Assembly: GCA_934247125.1 (NCBI GenBank)
Contig: CAKQIZ010000051.1
Location: forward strand, 1-14,422
Direction: 5' to 3'
Origin: an uncultured Clostridia bacterium
Lineage (GTDB): Bacteria; Bacillota; Clostridia; Peptostreptococcales; Anaerovoracaceae
Length of the DNA: 14,422 nt
Below are positions 6,802 to 14,112 of the stretch, in pieces (the first letter of the stretch is position 1; every line of letters begins with the position of its first letter). The notes beneath the pieces were generated by a model. It ran no database searches, was not told the DNA's origin, and saw nothing but the letters and a program-made list of their open reading frames with translations. A program made the translations under genes and the position numbers.

Positions 6802-8280
6802 TCACTTTCTGCATTTCCCGACAACGATTTCCGACCCCGGCTCGTTTTTGGTGATCGTTTCTACAGGAACATTTAATTCACGTGCAAGGATCTCAACTAT
6901 TCTCGGAGAACAGAATCCTCCCTGACAGCGACCCATACCAGCTCGAAGTCTTCTCTTGACTGCATCCAATGAACGCGCAAACGGCGGTGTATGTATCACA
7001 CGCACGATCTCAGCCTCCGTGATCGTTTCACAGCGGCATATCACGTTTCCATATCTAGGATCCTCTGCGATCGCTGCAGCCCTTTCTTCTTCTGTCATAT
7101 CGACGAATTTCTTATACTTCTTGCGTTTTGGATTGTAATCATCACGTGGCTCAAGCTTCAGGCCATCATTTTCCAGAAGGTTAGCCATATAGCATGCAAC
7201 TGCCGGTGCAGCTGTAATCCCCTGAGTGATACCCACTGCTTCACAGTAGCCCTTGACGTTTTTGCTCACCTCCAGCACCCAGTTCGCTGGATCTTTACAT
7301 GGTCTTGCTCCTACAAACTGTGTTATGGAATCCTTTATGTCGATTTCCGGGATCAGCTTTTTCGCTTTTTCAAATACCCCATTAAGTCCCTCTGTCGTCG
7401 TAGAAACGAACTCTTTATCCTCGCCATTATCTGCCGATGGACCCACTCCCAGATTGCCGCTGAACGTCGGAGTGATCGCAACGCCTGTAGCTATTCTTCC
7501 AGGACATGGTCTGACCATCGGAATTGGTGCGTACGGCAGGTTCTTATCCATGATCGGCGACTGTCCGTATCTCGGATAACATCGATAATCACAATGTCCC
7601 GTTGTCTTCGCCAGATCATCCGCATAAATAGCACAGCAGTTGATCACATATTTGGCTTCGATATATCCTTTATCTGTCTTTAAACCTTTTACAGTATTTG
7701 TATCTTTATCAATATCAACAGCTTCCGCTTTGGTTCCCGTTAAAACTCTCACGCCATTTTCCATTGCGTTCTGATTGATCGCAATGATCAGATCAAACAC
7801 ATCCACTGCCTTTTCATCAGGGCAGTAATATCCACCTATATATCCAGGCGCCAGCATCGGCACCAGATCATAAACCTGTTTTTTAGTGACCTTTCGTGTT
7901 CTGTAATCGCCGCGTTCCCAGCCCTTTTTTCTGGCGCGTTCCATCAGAGCCATTTCCTCTTCGTTTTTGGCAACACATATCGCTCCGGTTTCGCGGTATG
8001 CCACTTCAAGGTCATTAAGCCACTGCGGATAGATCAGCGCATTAGATATAGTAAACAAATTCGTCATCATATCATCCATCATAAAAGCGTCTTCATACAT
8101 GAACATCGAAAACACAGATGTTGCGCATATCACGCCCTGATTCTGACGTGATGCTGTTCCTCCAATGTCTTCATTTTTTTCGACAACCATAATGTCAAGA
8201 TCATACCTTGCCAGCTGTCTTGCAATGGAGCTTCCTACTATCCCGGCTCCTACAATGACCACATCGGTTTTATAGTCCAT
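6802..8280 (-). CDS. GlpA-like FAD-dependent dehydrogenase with C-terminal BFD-type [2Fe-2S] domain
   Basis: This 492-residue protein starts at ATG 8280, six bases after AAAGGAG. An in-frame extension to 8370 would run through the aldolase stop region and is rejected. The DAO-type FAD fold starts with VVIVGAGIVGSSIA (GxGxxG at 11-16) and VVEKNEDIGGTASRQNQGV (32-50), as in glycerol-3-phosphate dehydrogenases. Residues 410-465 form a BFD-like domain with four Cys ligands: CRC (C415, C417) and CQGGFC (C452, C457). The anaerobic GlpA subunit and its relatives oxidise sn-glycerol-3-phosphate or similar polyol phosphates to the keto form, with electrons leaving through the Fe-S site. Here the aldolase, kinase and transporter neighbours suggest a phosphorylated polyol other than glycerol-3-phosphate, or in addition to it. 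The exact substrate cannot be read from the sequence. Confidence 0.87.
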   Translation of the reverse strand: MDYKTDVVIVGAGIVGSSIARQLARYDLDIMVVEKNEDIGGTASRQNQGVICATSVFSMFMYEDAFMMDDMMTNLFTISNALIYPQWLNDLEVAYRETGAICVAKNEEEMALMERARKKGWERGDYRTRKVTKKQVYDLVPMLAPGYIGGYYCPDEKAVDVFDLIIAINQNAMENGVRVLTGTKAEAVDIDKDTNTVKGLKTDKGYIEAKYVINCCAIYADDLAKTTGHCDYRCYPRYGQSPIMDKNLPYAPIPMVRPCPGRIATGVAITPTFSGNLGVGPSADNGEDKEFVSTTTEGLNGVFEKAKKLIPEIDIKDSITQFVGARPCKDPANWVLEVSKNVKGYCEAVGITQGITAAPAVACYMANLLENDGLKLEPRDDYNPKRKKYKKFVDMTEEERAAAIAEDPRYGNVICRCETITEAEIVRVIHTPPFARSLDAVKRRLRAGMGRCQGGFCSPRIVEILARELNVPVETITKNEPGSEIVVGKCRK

Positions 8281-8305
8281 TTTTATCTCCTTTCTACGAT
8301 TCGCT

Positions 8306-9181
8306 CTATCCAATACTCTTTGTCTGAAACATTCTGATATGCTGTTCGATCCCTTCCTGCATGGAATCAACAGCAGCTCTTGCTATCTGATCAAATGTCA
8401 CAACGTATTTTTCCTCGTTCTGCAAAAGTCCTCTTGCACTCTCCGCTCCATTTTTTTCCGTTGAAGTGAAGATGTTGATTTTATTTATGCCATTTTCAAC
8501 AGCTTTCTTAAATTCACTTTCCGGCAGTCCCGAACCCCCATGCAGCACAAGAGGAAGATCTCCTACTGCTTTCCTGATTTCTCTAAGACGGGGAATATCA
8601 AGCTTGGGTTCACCTTTAAACGTACCGTGAACTGTGCCGATCGCAACTGCCAGTGCGTCTACACCTGTCTGCTCCGCAAAGTATTTGGCTTCTTCCGGTG
8701 TCGAGTAATCGTCCGCATTGACTTCCAGACCTTCAAGAGTCGCACCGCCTTCGTCGCCGCCAACATGACCGATCTCGCCTTCCACACTGACGCCGACTGC
8801 ACGAGCCACTTCAACGACTTTTTTCGTGATGCGTATATTTTCTTCCATCGGAAGAGATGAACCATCGAACATCACACTCGTACACCCCCATTTGATTGCT
8901 TTCAAACAGTCTTCATATGAAACACCATGGTCAAGAATCGTCGCAACAGGTATTTTCGCCTGAGCTGCCATTGCGTTCAAAGCTGCAAAATGAAGCTCCA
9001 GATCCCGGTCGTTTTCATATACCAGAGAAAACTCTTCCAGAATTATAAGCGGCGTTTTTGTCGCTTCTGCCGCACGTATAGCACTCATCGCCGATATCAG
9101 ATCAGAGCCGCCATATGCGCCTACGGCATAGTTATTTTTAACTGCGTCTTTAAGAATCTCTTTTAAAGTGACTAATGCCAT
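8306..9181 (-). CDS. Class II (metal-dependent) ketose-phosphate/bisphosphate aldolase, divergent substrate loops
   Basis: This 291-residue TIM-barrel aldolase is the first gene of the operon. ATG 9181 follows AAGGAGG by five bases. The class II core is intact: LDHG (D84, metal ligand H85), EGEIGHVGG (E135, E137), GTVHGTFKGEP (H185), LHGGSG (H214) and KINIFTS (N236). Length and order match FbaA/GatY/KbaY. Two usual substrate loops are different. The N-terminal 'AFNxNN' is AYGGSD (22-27), and the 'VSEGA'-type Ser-x-Gly loop after strand 2 is EEFSL (49-53). The usual acidic residue after N-I/V in 'NIDTD' is Phe. Cleavage of a ketose phosphate to a triose phosphate plus an aldehyde is likely, but fructose-1,6-bisphosphate need not be the substrate. 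It lies 25 bases upstream of the GlpA-like gene. Confidence 0.88.
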   Translation of the reverse strand: MALVTLKEILKDAVKNNYAVGAYGGSDLISAMSAIRAAEATKTPLIILEEFSLVYENDRDLELHFAALNAMAAQAKIPVATILDHGVSYEDCLKAIKWGCTSVMFDGSSLPMEENIRITKKVVEVARAVGVSVEGEIGHVGGDEGGATLEGLEVNADDYSTPEEAKYFAEQTGVDALAVAIGTVHGTFKGEPKLDIPRLREIRKAVGDLPLVLHGGSGLPESEFKKAVENGINKINIFTSTEKNGAESARGLLQNEEKYVVTFDQIARAAVDSMQEGIEQHIRMFQTKSIG

Positions 9182-9199
9182 TCCTGCCTCCTTTTCTAA

Positions 9200-9237
9200 C
9201 TTGTTGTGTTTTTATTTGGTTTTGTGTTGTTTTTTAT
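9200..9237 (-). promoter_or_regulatory. Operator-like A/C-rich direct repeats in the operon leader
   Basis: On the minus strand, ATAAAAAACAACACAA (complement of 9222-9237) and ATAAAAACACAACAAG (complement of 9200-9215) are spaced 22 bp apart, two helical turns. A related CAAAAACAAAAC overlaps the promoter spacer (complement of 9262-9273). Several DeoR-family regulators of sugar operons bind A/C-rich direct repeats of this kind. Binding by the nearby DeoR protein is inference. Confidence 0.4.
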
Positions 9238-9248
9238 CAGTTTTTGAG

Positions 9249-9277
9249 ATTATATCACGCAGTTTTGTTTTTGTAAA
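9249..9277 (-). promoter_or_regulatory. Promoter of the seven-gene operon
   Basis: On the minus strand, TTTACA (complement of 9272-9277), a 17-nt spacer and TATAAT (complement of 9249-9254) form a near-consensus housekeeping promoter. It would start transcription near 9242, about 60 bases before the aldolase ATG. Operator-like repeats lie within the spacer and the leader. Confidence 0.78.
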
Positions 9278-9389
9278 TAGTATTTTCCGAATATTTCGCC
9301 CGTTTATTTCCGTTTTACGTTGCATTTATATTTAAATCCGTATATATCTCCACATTTCTCGCTTGTTAATGTTGTTTTTATTCAACATG

Positions 9390-9418
9390 TTGACTGATTA
9401 CAGAAATCATGCTACACT
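9390..9418 (+). promoter_or_regulatory. Promoter of prs
   Basis: TTGACT (9390-9395), a 17-nt spacer, and TACACT (9413-9418) preceded by TGC, an extended -10. The start would be near 9425, leaving a leader of about 64 nt. Just upstream is a small inverted repeat, ATGTTG (9369-9374) and CAACAT (9383-9388). The promoter is divergent from the operon promoter, with about 110 bp between the two -35 boxes. Confidence 0.72.
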
Positions 9419-9488
9419 AAAGCTACAAATTCATCACATTGATTCAGAATTTTATTCCATTAGAAACCCATATAAGGAGGAACGTCAC

Positions 9489-10439
9489 ATGACCTGTCAA
9501 CAATACAACAATTTAAAATTATTTGCAGGAAACTCCAATCCCGAACTGGCCCATGAAATATCATCGATCCTTGCTATTCCACTGGGAAAAGCCAAGGCGG
9601 CCAAATTCAGCGACGGTGAAATAAACGTAACAGTGGGCGAAACAGTGCGCGGATCGGATTGTTATATCATTCAGTCCACTTGTGACCCGGTCAATGATAA
9701 TCTCATGGAACTCCTTATCATGATAGATGCCATGAAACGCGCCTCAGCCGGCAGGATCAACGCTGTCATACCTTTCTTCGGATACGCCCGACAGGATAGA
9801 AAGGCCAAGGCAAGGGATCCTATTTCAGCAAAACTCGTTGCAAATCTGCTTGAATCGGCAGGAGCCGACAGAGTTATCACCATGGATCTACATGCAATGC
9901 AGATTCAGGGTTTCTTCGACATACCAGTCGATCACCTTCAAGGCAGACCGGTTCTGGCAGAGTATTACACAAAAAAGAAGGCCGATGATATAGCCATCAT
10001 TTCACCGGATCACGGCGGAGTCGTCCGCGCAAGATACATGGCCGAGATGCTCGAATGCCCTATCGCTATCGTTGACAAAAGGCGCCCTGCACCTAACCAG
10101 AGCGAGGTAATGAATGTTATAGGCGATGTAAAAGATAAAAACTGTATTATTCTGGACGATATGATCGATACTGCAGGATCTATCACAAATGCTGCAAACG
10201 CGATCAAAAAGCTGGGTGCAAAAAATGTGTATGTCGCTGTGACACACGGCGTGCTATCAGGTCCTGCTATAGAAAGACTGGAAAATTCAGTCATCGAGGA
10301 AGTGATCATTCTGAATACCATCCCTCTTACCGACGAAAAGAAAAAGTCCACAAAAATAAAAACGCTTTCTGTAGCTCCACTCTTTGCAGAATCGATTCGC
10401 AGGATCCACAATAATGAACCTCTAAGCGTGATGTTTTAA
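9489..10439 (+). CDS. prs: Ribose-phosphate pyrophosphokinase (PRPP synthetase)
   Basis: This 316-residue cytoplasmic enzyme converts ribose-5-phosphate and ATP to PRPP and AMP, for nucleotide, His, Trp and NAD synthesis. ATG 9489 follows AAGGAGG by eight bases; the upstream in-frame extension to 9363 is leader sequence containing the promoter. Class I features are all present: the loop FFGYARQDRKAKAR (97-109), DLHAMQIQGFF (133-143, with H135), SPDHGG (172-177), DKRRPAPN (196-203) and the PRPP-binding motif ILDDMIDTAG (221-230). The length is normal. Many Clostridia keep prs next to glmU; here it stands alone between a sugar-type operon and a DeoR regulator. It may therefore be a second, regulated copy, but one window cannot settle that. 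Confidence 0.95.
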   Translation: MTCQQYNNLKLFAGNSNPELAHEISSILAIPLGKAKAAKFSDGEINVTVGETVRGSDCYIIQSTCDPVNDNLMELLIMIDAMKRASAGRINAVIPFFGYARQDRKAKARDPISAKLVANLLESAGADRVITMDLHAMQIQGFFDIPVDHLQGRPVLAEYYTKKKADDIAIISPDHGGVVRARYMAEMLECPIAIVDKRRPAPNQSEVMNVIGDVKDKNCIILDDMIDTAGSITNAANAIKKLGAKNVYVAVTHGVLSGPAIERLENSVIEEVIILNTIPLTDEKKKSTKIKTLSVAPLFAESIRRIHNNEPLSVMF

Positions 10440-10473
10440 AAAGTTCTATTATCTTTTTAAAACATATTATATC

Positions 10474-10520
10474 AAAAAGCAATATTCACTTTTCTACCTT
10501 GAATATTGCTTTTTATTTCT
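10474..10520. terminator. Bidirectional intrinsic terminator between prs and the deoR-family gene
   Basis: AAAAAGCAATATTC (10474-10487) and GAATATTGCTTTTT (10501-10514) are perfect inverted repeats around a 13-nt loop. Both strands end in a run of T. It can stop prs transcription on the plus strand and the regulator on the minus strand. Confidence 0.9.
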
Positions 10521-10560
10521 TTTTTAAATCAATTTTTAAAGCTGCCACTACCGCCTCGTA

Positions 10561-11328
10561 CTAAACTCCTGCAATCAAAAGATCTATATCATGATTTTTA
10601 AATTCCTCCAGTTGCTGCGGAGCTATATTGGAGTCTGTTATGATCTCATCGTAATCGTTCACTTTTCCCTGCACCACCAGAGAATTCTGCCCGAATTTGC
10701 TGCTGTCCATAACAAGAATAGTTTTGCTGGCCTGTTTCTTAACTTCTTTTGCAAAAGTCGATTCCTCCGGGCTGTAACACGTGACGCCTGTATTCAAACT
10801 TATTCCAAGTCCTGTGATAAATGCATAATCAACATAAAAATTTTTCAACGCTATGATGGAAAATGAGCCCGTCATATTCATATCTGTTCCTCCAACCTTC
10901 CCTCCTATGCAAAAGGTGGATATTTCCGTGCCCATCAGCTCTAAAACGACCGGGATCGAATTAGTTATAACCGTAACATTCGACTTATGCTTCAAGTTTT
11001 TAGCAATCTCAAGTGTTGTTGTCCCCGAACCCAGAAACACCGTGCTGTTTTCTCCTACTATTGATGCCGCTAGCTTTCCTATTGCAGCCTTTTCTGCAGT
11101 ATATAGAACTTCTCTCGCTGAATAAAGTGAATCTTTTATGATAGGATCATCTATCGATACTGCTCCGCCATAGACCTTTTTAGCAAGCTTTTTTTCCTGA
11201 AGCGCAGCTATATCGCGCCTTGCCGTTTCCACGGTGACATCAAATCTCTTCGCTATATCATTTACTTTGATCGAACCTTTTGCATTAAGCACCTCCAATA
11301 TCATCGATCTTCGTTCATCTGCTAACAT
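10561..11328 (-). CDS. DeoR-family transcriptional repressor
   Basis: This is a 255-residue regulator. ATG 11328 is used; a GTG directly before it (11331) is equally placed with respect to AAAGGGGA. The N-terminal helix-turn-helix is typical: RRSMILEVLNAKGSI (7-20), then VNDIAKRFDVTVETARRDIAAL (22-43) and KVYGGAV (51-57). The C-terminal sugar-phosphate-sensing domain (about 75-235) has FLGSGTTTLEIA (98-109), ITNS (121-124), IGG (141-143) and GVTCYSPEE (181-189). Members usually repress sugar or polyol operons and are released by a phosphorylated intermediate. The nearest catabolic unit is the seven-gene operon beyond prs, which makes it the best target candidate; control of itself or prs is also possible. 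The gene is convergent with prs and shares its terminator. Confidence 0.9.
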   Translation of the reverse strand: MLADERRSMILEVLNAKGSIKVNDIAKRFDVTVETARRDIAALQEKKLAKKVYGGAVSIDDPIIKDSLYSAREVLYTAEKAAIGKLAASIVGENSTVFLGSGTTTLEIAKNLKHKSNVTVITNSIPVVLELMGTEISTFCIGGKVGGTDMNMTGSFSIIALKNFYVDYAFITGLGISLNTGVTCYSPEESTFAKEVKKQASKTILVMDSSKFGQNSLVVQGKVNDYDEIITDSNIAPQQLEEFKNHDIDLLIAGV

Positions 11329-11366
11329 CACGTTAATCCCCTTTCAATGCTTGTATTTTATAGTTA

Positions 11367-11394
11367 AATATACCATATTTTTTCACAGTTTAAA
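11367..11394 (-). promoter_or_regulatory. Possible promoter of the deoR-family gene
   Basis: On the minus strand, TTTAAA (11389-11394), a 16-nt spacer and TATATT (complement of 11367-11372) lie about 40 bases before the start codon. The -35 matches consensus poorly, so this is only a candidate in an A/T-rich region. Confidence 0.3.
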
Positions 11395-11500
11395 AGAGGC
11401 TCGAACAAACTCCAACATAATATTGACATAAAGTCCATAAAACTCATATGAAACACTGATAATAATAATACACCACTACATGTTTTATATGTCTGTATCA

Positions 11501-12394
11501 TTATATATTTTGTTTCTTTCGCATCAGCACGCCTTTCAGATCCGTCTGGATCAGCACGCCGCCCACTATGAACACAAGTCCCAGCAGCGAAAGCGCAGTG
11601 ATATGTTCATCCAGGAGCAATCTGCCGAAAATCAGACTTATGAACGGACACAGATATGCCATGACAGATATGCTGGCAGTCTCTCCGCTGTTCATCGCGA
11701 TCCCCCACAGCACATAAGCTATCGCATTTACAAAAATGCCGACCCAGAGCAGTCCTGCAAATATCGTCAGATCTATGTGCGGGAATCCCGATGTCACGGC
11801 GCAGGTCACCCCTGACATCAGTGCGGTCACGGCAAATGCGACATTGAGGACGATCCACTGATCATAATCATATTTCTTGTTCAGCGCCGAATAAAGCCCG
11901 TAACATACCGCCGCCGCAAAACAGCACAGCATACCGGCGGCACTGCCCTTTGCAGAAAAAGAAAACAACCCCTGCAGGCATATCAGGAGCATGCCCGCAA
12001 ACGAGATACACATCGCCGACGTTTTGCGCGCTGTGAGCTTTTCCTTGAGTATGAAGCAGGAAAAGAGCACTATCATGATAGGCCACATGTAATTTATTAT
12101 CGCGGCGATCTGTGAAGTCAGATGACTGAGGCCCACATAATACAGCATCGTGTAGCATCCCAGCCCCAGAGATCCCAGACCGGTGATACGGGCATAATCC
12201 TTTACCGAATATTTCGTATAGGTCTTCAGGCCCCCTCTTGCCAGATTTATCACAAACAGCGTCAGCGCAGCTATCAGCGACACGTAAAAAGTGGTAGAAA
12301 ATGCATCCAGCCGGCTTATTATCAGTTTTGACACAGCAGGCAGCGTGCTCCACAAAATAATGGTGATCCCTGCCATCAAAAATTCTTTTTTCAT
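11501..12394 (-). CDS. EamA-family DMT transporter (amino-acid/metabolite exporter type)
   Basis: This 297-residue membrane protein starts at ATG 12394 behind TGGAGGG at 9 bases. It has about ten hydrophobic segments in two EamA repeats, beginning MAGITIILWSTLPAVSKLI (7-25). The first half ends with the typical 'NYMWPIMIVLFSCFILKEKL' pattern (101-120) and the second with 'AYLCPFISLIFGRLLLDE' (246-263). Many such proteins export amino acids or other metabolites; the substrate is not readable. It follows the PepV dipeptidase gene after 24 bases, so the two are likely co-transcribed. Export of amino acids released from dipeptides would fit, but this is inference. It is not a close copy of the other DMT protein in this window (354 residues, longer N-terminus and loops). 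Confidence 0.85.
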   Translation of the reverse strand: MKKEFLMAGITIILWSTLPAVSKLIISRLDAFSTTFYVSLIAALTLFVINLARGGLKTYTKYSVKDYARITGLGSLGLGCYTMLYYVGLSHLTSQIAAIINYMWPIMIVLFSCFILKEKLTARKTSAMCISFAGMLLICLQGLFSFSAKGSAAGMLCCFAAAVCYGLYSALNKKYDYDQWIVLNVAFAVTALMSGVTCAVTSGFPHIDLTIFAGLLWVGIFVNAIAYVLWGIAMNSGETASISVMAYLCPFISLIFGRLLLDEHITALSLLGLVFIVGGVLIQTDLKGVLMRKKQNI

Positions 12395-12418
12395 GATCCG
12401 GATCCCTCCACCCGATCT

Positions 12419-13843
12419 CTATTCCATCTCCGACAGCGCCCAGACCGCTTCTGCATAGATCTGCGCCATCTTCACAAGGTCATCTTCTGATATTTTTTCG
12501 TTTCTCTGATGGGCCAGCTCCGGTCTTTCCGGAAATCTGGCCCCGAACGCGATGATGTTGTCCATCGCGCGTGCATACGTGCCGCCGCCTATCACGACAG
12601 GCTCGCAGTCCTCATCGCCCGTATGCTTTCTGTAAATATCCATCAGCTTCGTTATCAGCGGTGAATCAGCCGGCATATATATCGGCTCCTGGTGCTGTCC
12701 CTTGACTATCCCCAGATCGTATCTGTCAAGTACCGTCATCAGCCCGCTGTAGACTTCCTCATCGTCCATCGTGACCGGATATCTGATGTTGATCGTCAGC
12801 TGCACTGTTTTCTTGTCGAGCGCGATCATGCCGACGTTGAAAATCAGACACCCGGACTGATCATCCTCAAATGCGCATCCTGCCCTTTCTCCATGCAGGT
12901 CATAACCGATGTGCTCATTGTAGAATTTCACGAAATCGTTCGTGCTCTCGTTTGCAAAATTCAGTTCTCCCAGGAATTCCATCATGATCGAAATGGCGTT
13001 GATGCCCTGTTCCGGATCGGCTCCGTGTGCGGATACTCCGTGAGAGGTTATCTCCAGGCTTTTTCCGATGCCTCTGCAGTTTATCCTGCAGCCTTTTTCT
13101 TCCCGGAAAGCTGCCAGCTGCTGTTTTATCTTATCGTATCCTGCGCCTGTACTGTCGTGCAGCACCGCTCTTGCAAGATCTGCCACGGAATTCGCTGCCG
13201 TGCCGCCTTTGATCGAGCTGAGTTCCAGACCCTTGCTCCCCGGAGGATCGAATTTTTTGACGATATCAAAAATCAGGATACCCATTTCTCCGTTTATCGC
13301 AGGGAAATCCGCATCCGGTGTGAATCCGAAATCCGGCAGTCTGTCCACATGCTGCAGGTAATAGTCCATGCCGTGCCAGTTAGTCTCTTCATCGAGTCCC
13401 AGGATAAGCCTTATAGTCTTTTTCGGTGTATAACCACACTCTTTCAACGCTTTCATCGCATAAAAAGATGCGATCACAGGTCCCTTGTCGTCTGTCGAAC
13501 CTCTCCCGCATACATACCCGTCTATAAGCTCGCCTCCATAAGGATCGAAGTCCCATCCGCCGCCTTCAGGAACGACATCCAGGTGACCTATCACAGCCAC
13601 GATCCCTTCTTCTGTCCCCCGGAAGTCTATATGCCCGCCATAGTTGTCCGCATTGAATGTCGCAAAGCCTTCTTTTGCGGCAAGCTCCATCATATATTCA
13701 TATGCCCTCTGGACATTTTCACCAAAAGGTGTATCTCCCGAGCCTTCCAGTGCTGCACTTGGCACAGAAATAAGATCAGACAGAGATGATATCATCTCTG
13801 CCCTGTTCTCACTGATTTTAATTATTGCATCATCTATCAGCAT
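12419..13843 (-). CDS. pepV: PepV-type dipeptidase (M20/Sapep family)
   Basis: This 474-residue zinc-dependent dipeptidase cleaves dipeptides in the cytoplasm. Metal and catalytic residues are all visible at positions close to those of lactobacillar PepV: GHLDVVPEG (H87, D89), GSTDDKGP (D119), LDEETNWHG (E152/E153), FTPDADFP (D177) and ELAHQRNE (H445). The lid or dimerisation region lies between about 185 and 385, with THGVSAHG-like residues (ITSHGVSAHG, 265-274). Length is normal for the family. The start at ATG 13843 has only a weak AAGG two bases before it and lies four bases after the stop of the NifU-domain gene, so translation is probably coupled. This family supplies free amino acids after peptide uptake, suiting a peptide-using anaerobe. 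Confidence 0.93.
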   Translation of the reverse strand: MLIDDAIIKISENRAEMISSLSDLISVPSAALEGSGDTPFGENVQRAYEYMMELAAKEGFATFNADNYGGHIDFRGTEEGIVAVIGHLDVVPEGGGWDFDPYGGELIDGYVCGRGSTDDKGPVIASFYAMKALKECGYTPKKTIRLILGLDEETNWHGMDYYLQHVDRLPDFGFTPDADFPAINGEMGILIFDIVKKFDPPGSKGLELSSIKGGTAANSVADLARAVLHDSTGAGYDKIKQQLAAFREEKGCRINCRGIGKSLEITSHGVSAHGADPEQGINAISIMMEFLGELNFANESTNDFVKFYNEHIGYDLHGERAGCAFEDDQSGCLIFNVGMIALDKKTVQLTINIRYPVTMDDEEVYSGLMTVLDRYDLGIVKGQHQEPIYMPADSPLITKLMDIYRKHTGDEDCEPVVIGGGTYARAMDNIIAFGARFPERPELAHQRNEKISEDDLVKMAQIYAEAVWALSEME

Positions 13844-13847
13844 CGCC

Positions 13848-14072
13848 TTACATTACCGCCTCGACGCCTGCCACTTCAGGATAGCTTTCCTTCAGGATCT
13901 TTTCCACTACGCCTTTGATCGTCATCTGTGCACCCGGGCATCCTGCGCAGTGTCCCTGAAGTCTTACTTTTACGATATTGTCATCTGTGTATTCCACAAA
14001 TTCTATATCTCCGCCGTCTCTCTGCAGAAAAGGTCTTATCTGATCTAATGCATCTTTGATCTTCTGTTCCAT
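13848..14072 (-). CDS. NifU C-terminal-domain Fe-S scaffold protein
   Basis: This 74-residue protein consists only of the NifU C-terminal (NFU) domain. ATG 14072 follows AAAGGAG by seven bases. The CxxC cluster site is in QGHCAGCPGAQMTIKGVVE (C42 and C45), preceded by RDGGDIEFVEY (18-28), both hallmarks of the family. Such stand-alone proteins carry or deliver a [4Fe-4S] cluster to client enzymes in the cytoplasm. No other Fe-S assembly genes (cysteine desulfurase, SufBCD) are in the window. It heads the nifU-pepV-eamA run. The client is unknown; grouping with pepV may reflect shared transcription only. Confidence 0.94.
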   Translation of the reverse strand: MEQKIKDALDQIRPFLQRDGGDIEFVEYTDDNIVKVRLQGHCAGCPGAQMTIKGVVEKILKESYPEVAGVEAVM

Positions 14073-14112
14073 AATCGTTCTCCTTTTGTTTTATATTTAT
14101 TATTTTCAGTAA

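Noticed and set aside
8281..8370. N-terminal extension of the GlpA-like protein by 30 residues
   Set aside because: It runs back into the aldolase coding region. The FAD fold starts properly at ATG 8280 behind AAAGGAG.
11423..11451. Plus-strand promoter-like TTGACA with ATATGA 17 bases downstream
   Set aside because: No plus-strand gene follows; it points into the 3' end of a minus-strand transporter gene, and the -10 is poor. A small RNA cannot be excluded but has no other support.
12692..13789. 365-codon plus-strand open frame opposite pepV
   Set aside because: It lies antisense to a complete, motif-bearing dipeptidase gene and its Cys/Arg/His-rich translation resembles no family.
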